In this document: positions 5,793 to 5,999 of the stretch, piece after piece
Layout of the letters: every line of letters starts with the position of its first letter
Position numbering within the stretch: the first letter of the stretch is position 1
Assembly: GCA_029881175.1 (NCBI GenBank)
Contig: JAOUNC010000187.1
Coordinates: forward strand, 1-5,999
Source: Nitrospirota bacterium
GTDB lineage: Bacteria; Nitrospirota; Nitrospiria; Nitrospirales; UBA8639
Direction of reading: 5' to 3'
Length of the DNA stretch: 5,999 nucleotides
Program-made: the position numbers and the translations under genes
Notes under the pieces: generated by a model
Database searches by the model: none
Told to the model about the DNA's origin: nothing
What the model saw: the letters and a program-made list of their open reading frames with translations, nothing else

Positions 5793-5935
5793 TCAACAAT
5801 AGATTAATAGGTTGATTCCTGAAGATTAACGAACCCCGCCAATCACGATTGAATGTTCAGCGAAACGAGAAGTCCTTAAAAAAATTCATACCGAGTGGAT
5901 GACGCCTTTTTCACTTTTTACTAAAGGAGACCTAC

Positions 5936-5999
5936 ATGGCCACTAAACCAACGGCGAAAAAGATTTCACGGAATGTCTCCAAGCTGACATCCGCCACAA
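5936..5999 (+). CDS. Start of an unidentified protein with Lys/Thr/Ser-rich N-terminus
   Basis: The ATG at 5936 opens 21 complete codons before the window ends, reading MATKPTAKKISRNVSKLTSA. The start is well supported by AAGGAGA (5924-5930), with AGGAG 6 nt upstream of the ATG. The N-terminus is basic and Ser/Thr-rich without a hydrophobic core, so it is not a signal peptide. Such a start is seen in cytoplasmic or DNA-binding proteins, but this is too short to name a family. Confidence 0.75.
   Translation, partial: MATKPTAKKISRNVSKLTSAT

Larger units (their letters stand above)
5509..5935. other. 427-bp divergent intergenic region with promoters and one possible small ORF
   Basis: This is the region between the minus-strand small-protein gene and the plus-strand gene at 5936. 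The side near 5520-5600 is purine/pyrimidine-biased and AT-rich, with an isolated minus-strand TTGACA at 5586-5591. The central 5588-5764 contains a 58-codon minus-strand ORF. The right part has a candidate plus promoter at 5765-5792 and a leader of about 140 nt. No convincing riboswitch, inverted repeat or insertion sequence was seen. Confidence 0.6.

Overview
The window reads as chromosome of a free-living Gram-negative bacterium of medium G+C. The gene content (saccharopine-dehydrogenase-like reductase, small β-sandwich secreted protein, DUF5069 protein, Tag glycosylase, glutaminase, TPR protein) and protein style suggest a Nitrospira-like member of the Nitrospirota. That assignment is an inference from family resemblance; no marker gene is present. 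I see no rRNA, tRNA, CRISPR array, phage gene or recognisable transposase.

Layout. Positions 1-208 (minus) are the N-terminus of a Rossmann-fold reductase. A short divergent intergenic region leads to a secreted protein of unknown function (373-864, plus) and a cupin (942-1307, plus). Next comes a gene-poor stretch of about 600 bp (1308-1903) with a long open but unconvincing frame on the plus strand and a small ORF on the minus strand. It may be a decayed or dispersed element. Then, all on plus: DNA-3-methyladenine glycosylase I (tag, 1904-2497), a C39-peptidase-like gene broken by a frameshift and lacking its expected active-site His (2570-2991), a DUF5069 protein (3025-3456), glutaminase (glsA, 3516-4430), and a signal-peptide TPR protein starting 3 bp after glsA (4434-5147).

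A strong bidirectional hairpin terminator (5167-5210) separates this plus-strand run from a convergent small secreted Ala/Glu/Lys-rich protein (5239-5508, minus). Upstream of that is a 427-bp intergenic region containing an unlisted 58-codon minus-strand ORF (5588-5764). The window ends in the start of a plus-strand gene with a very good ribosome binding site (5936-5999).

The genes look like unrelated housekeeping or accessory functions: base-excision repair, glutamine hydrolysis, and envelope or stress proteins. They do not form one pathway. The only strong sign of coupled expression is glsA with the TPR gene. I found no convincing new multi-gene system. The most checkable oddities are the frameshifted C39-like gene, the 1308-1903 region, and the hidden ORF at 5588-5764.
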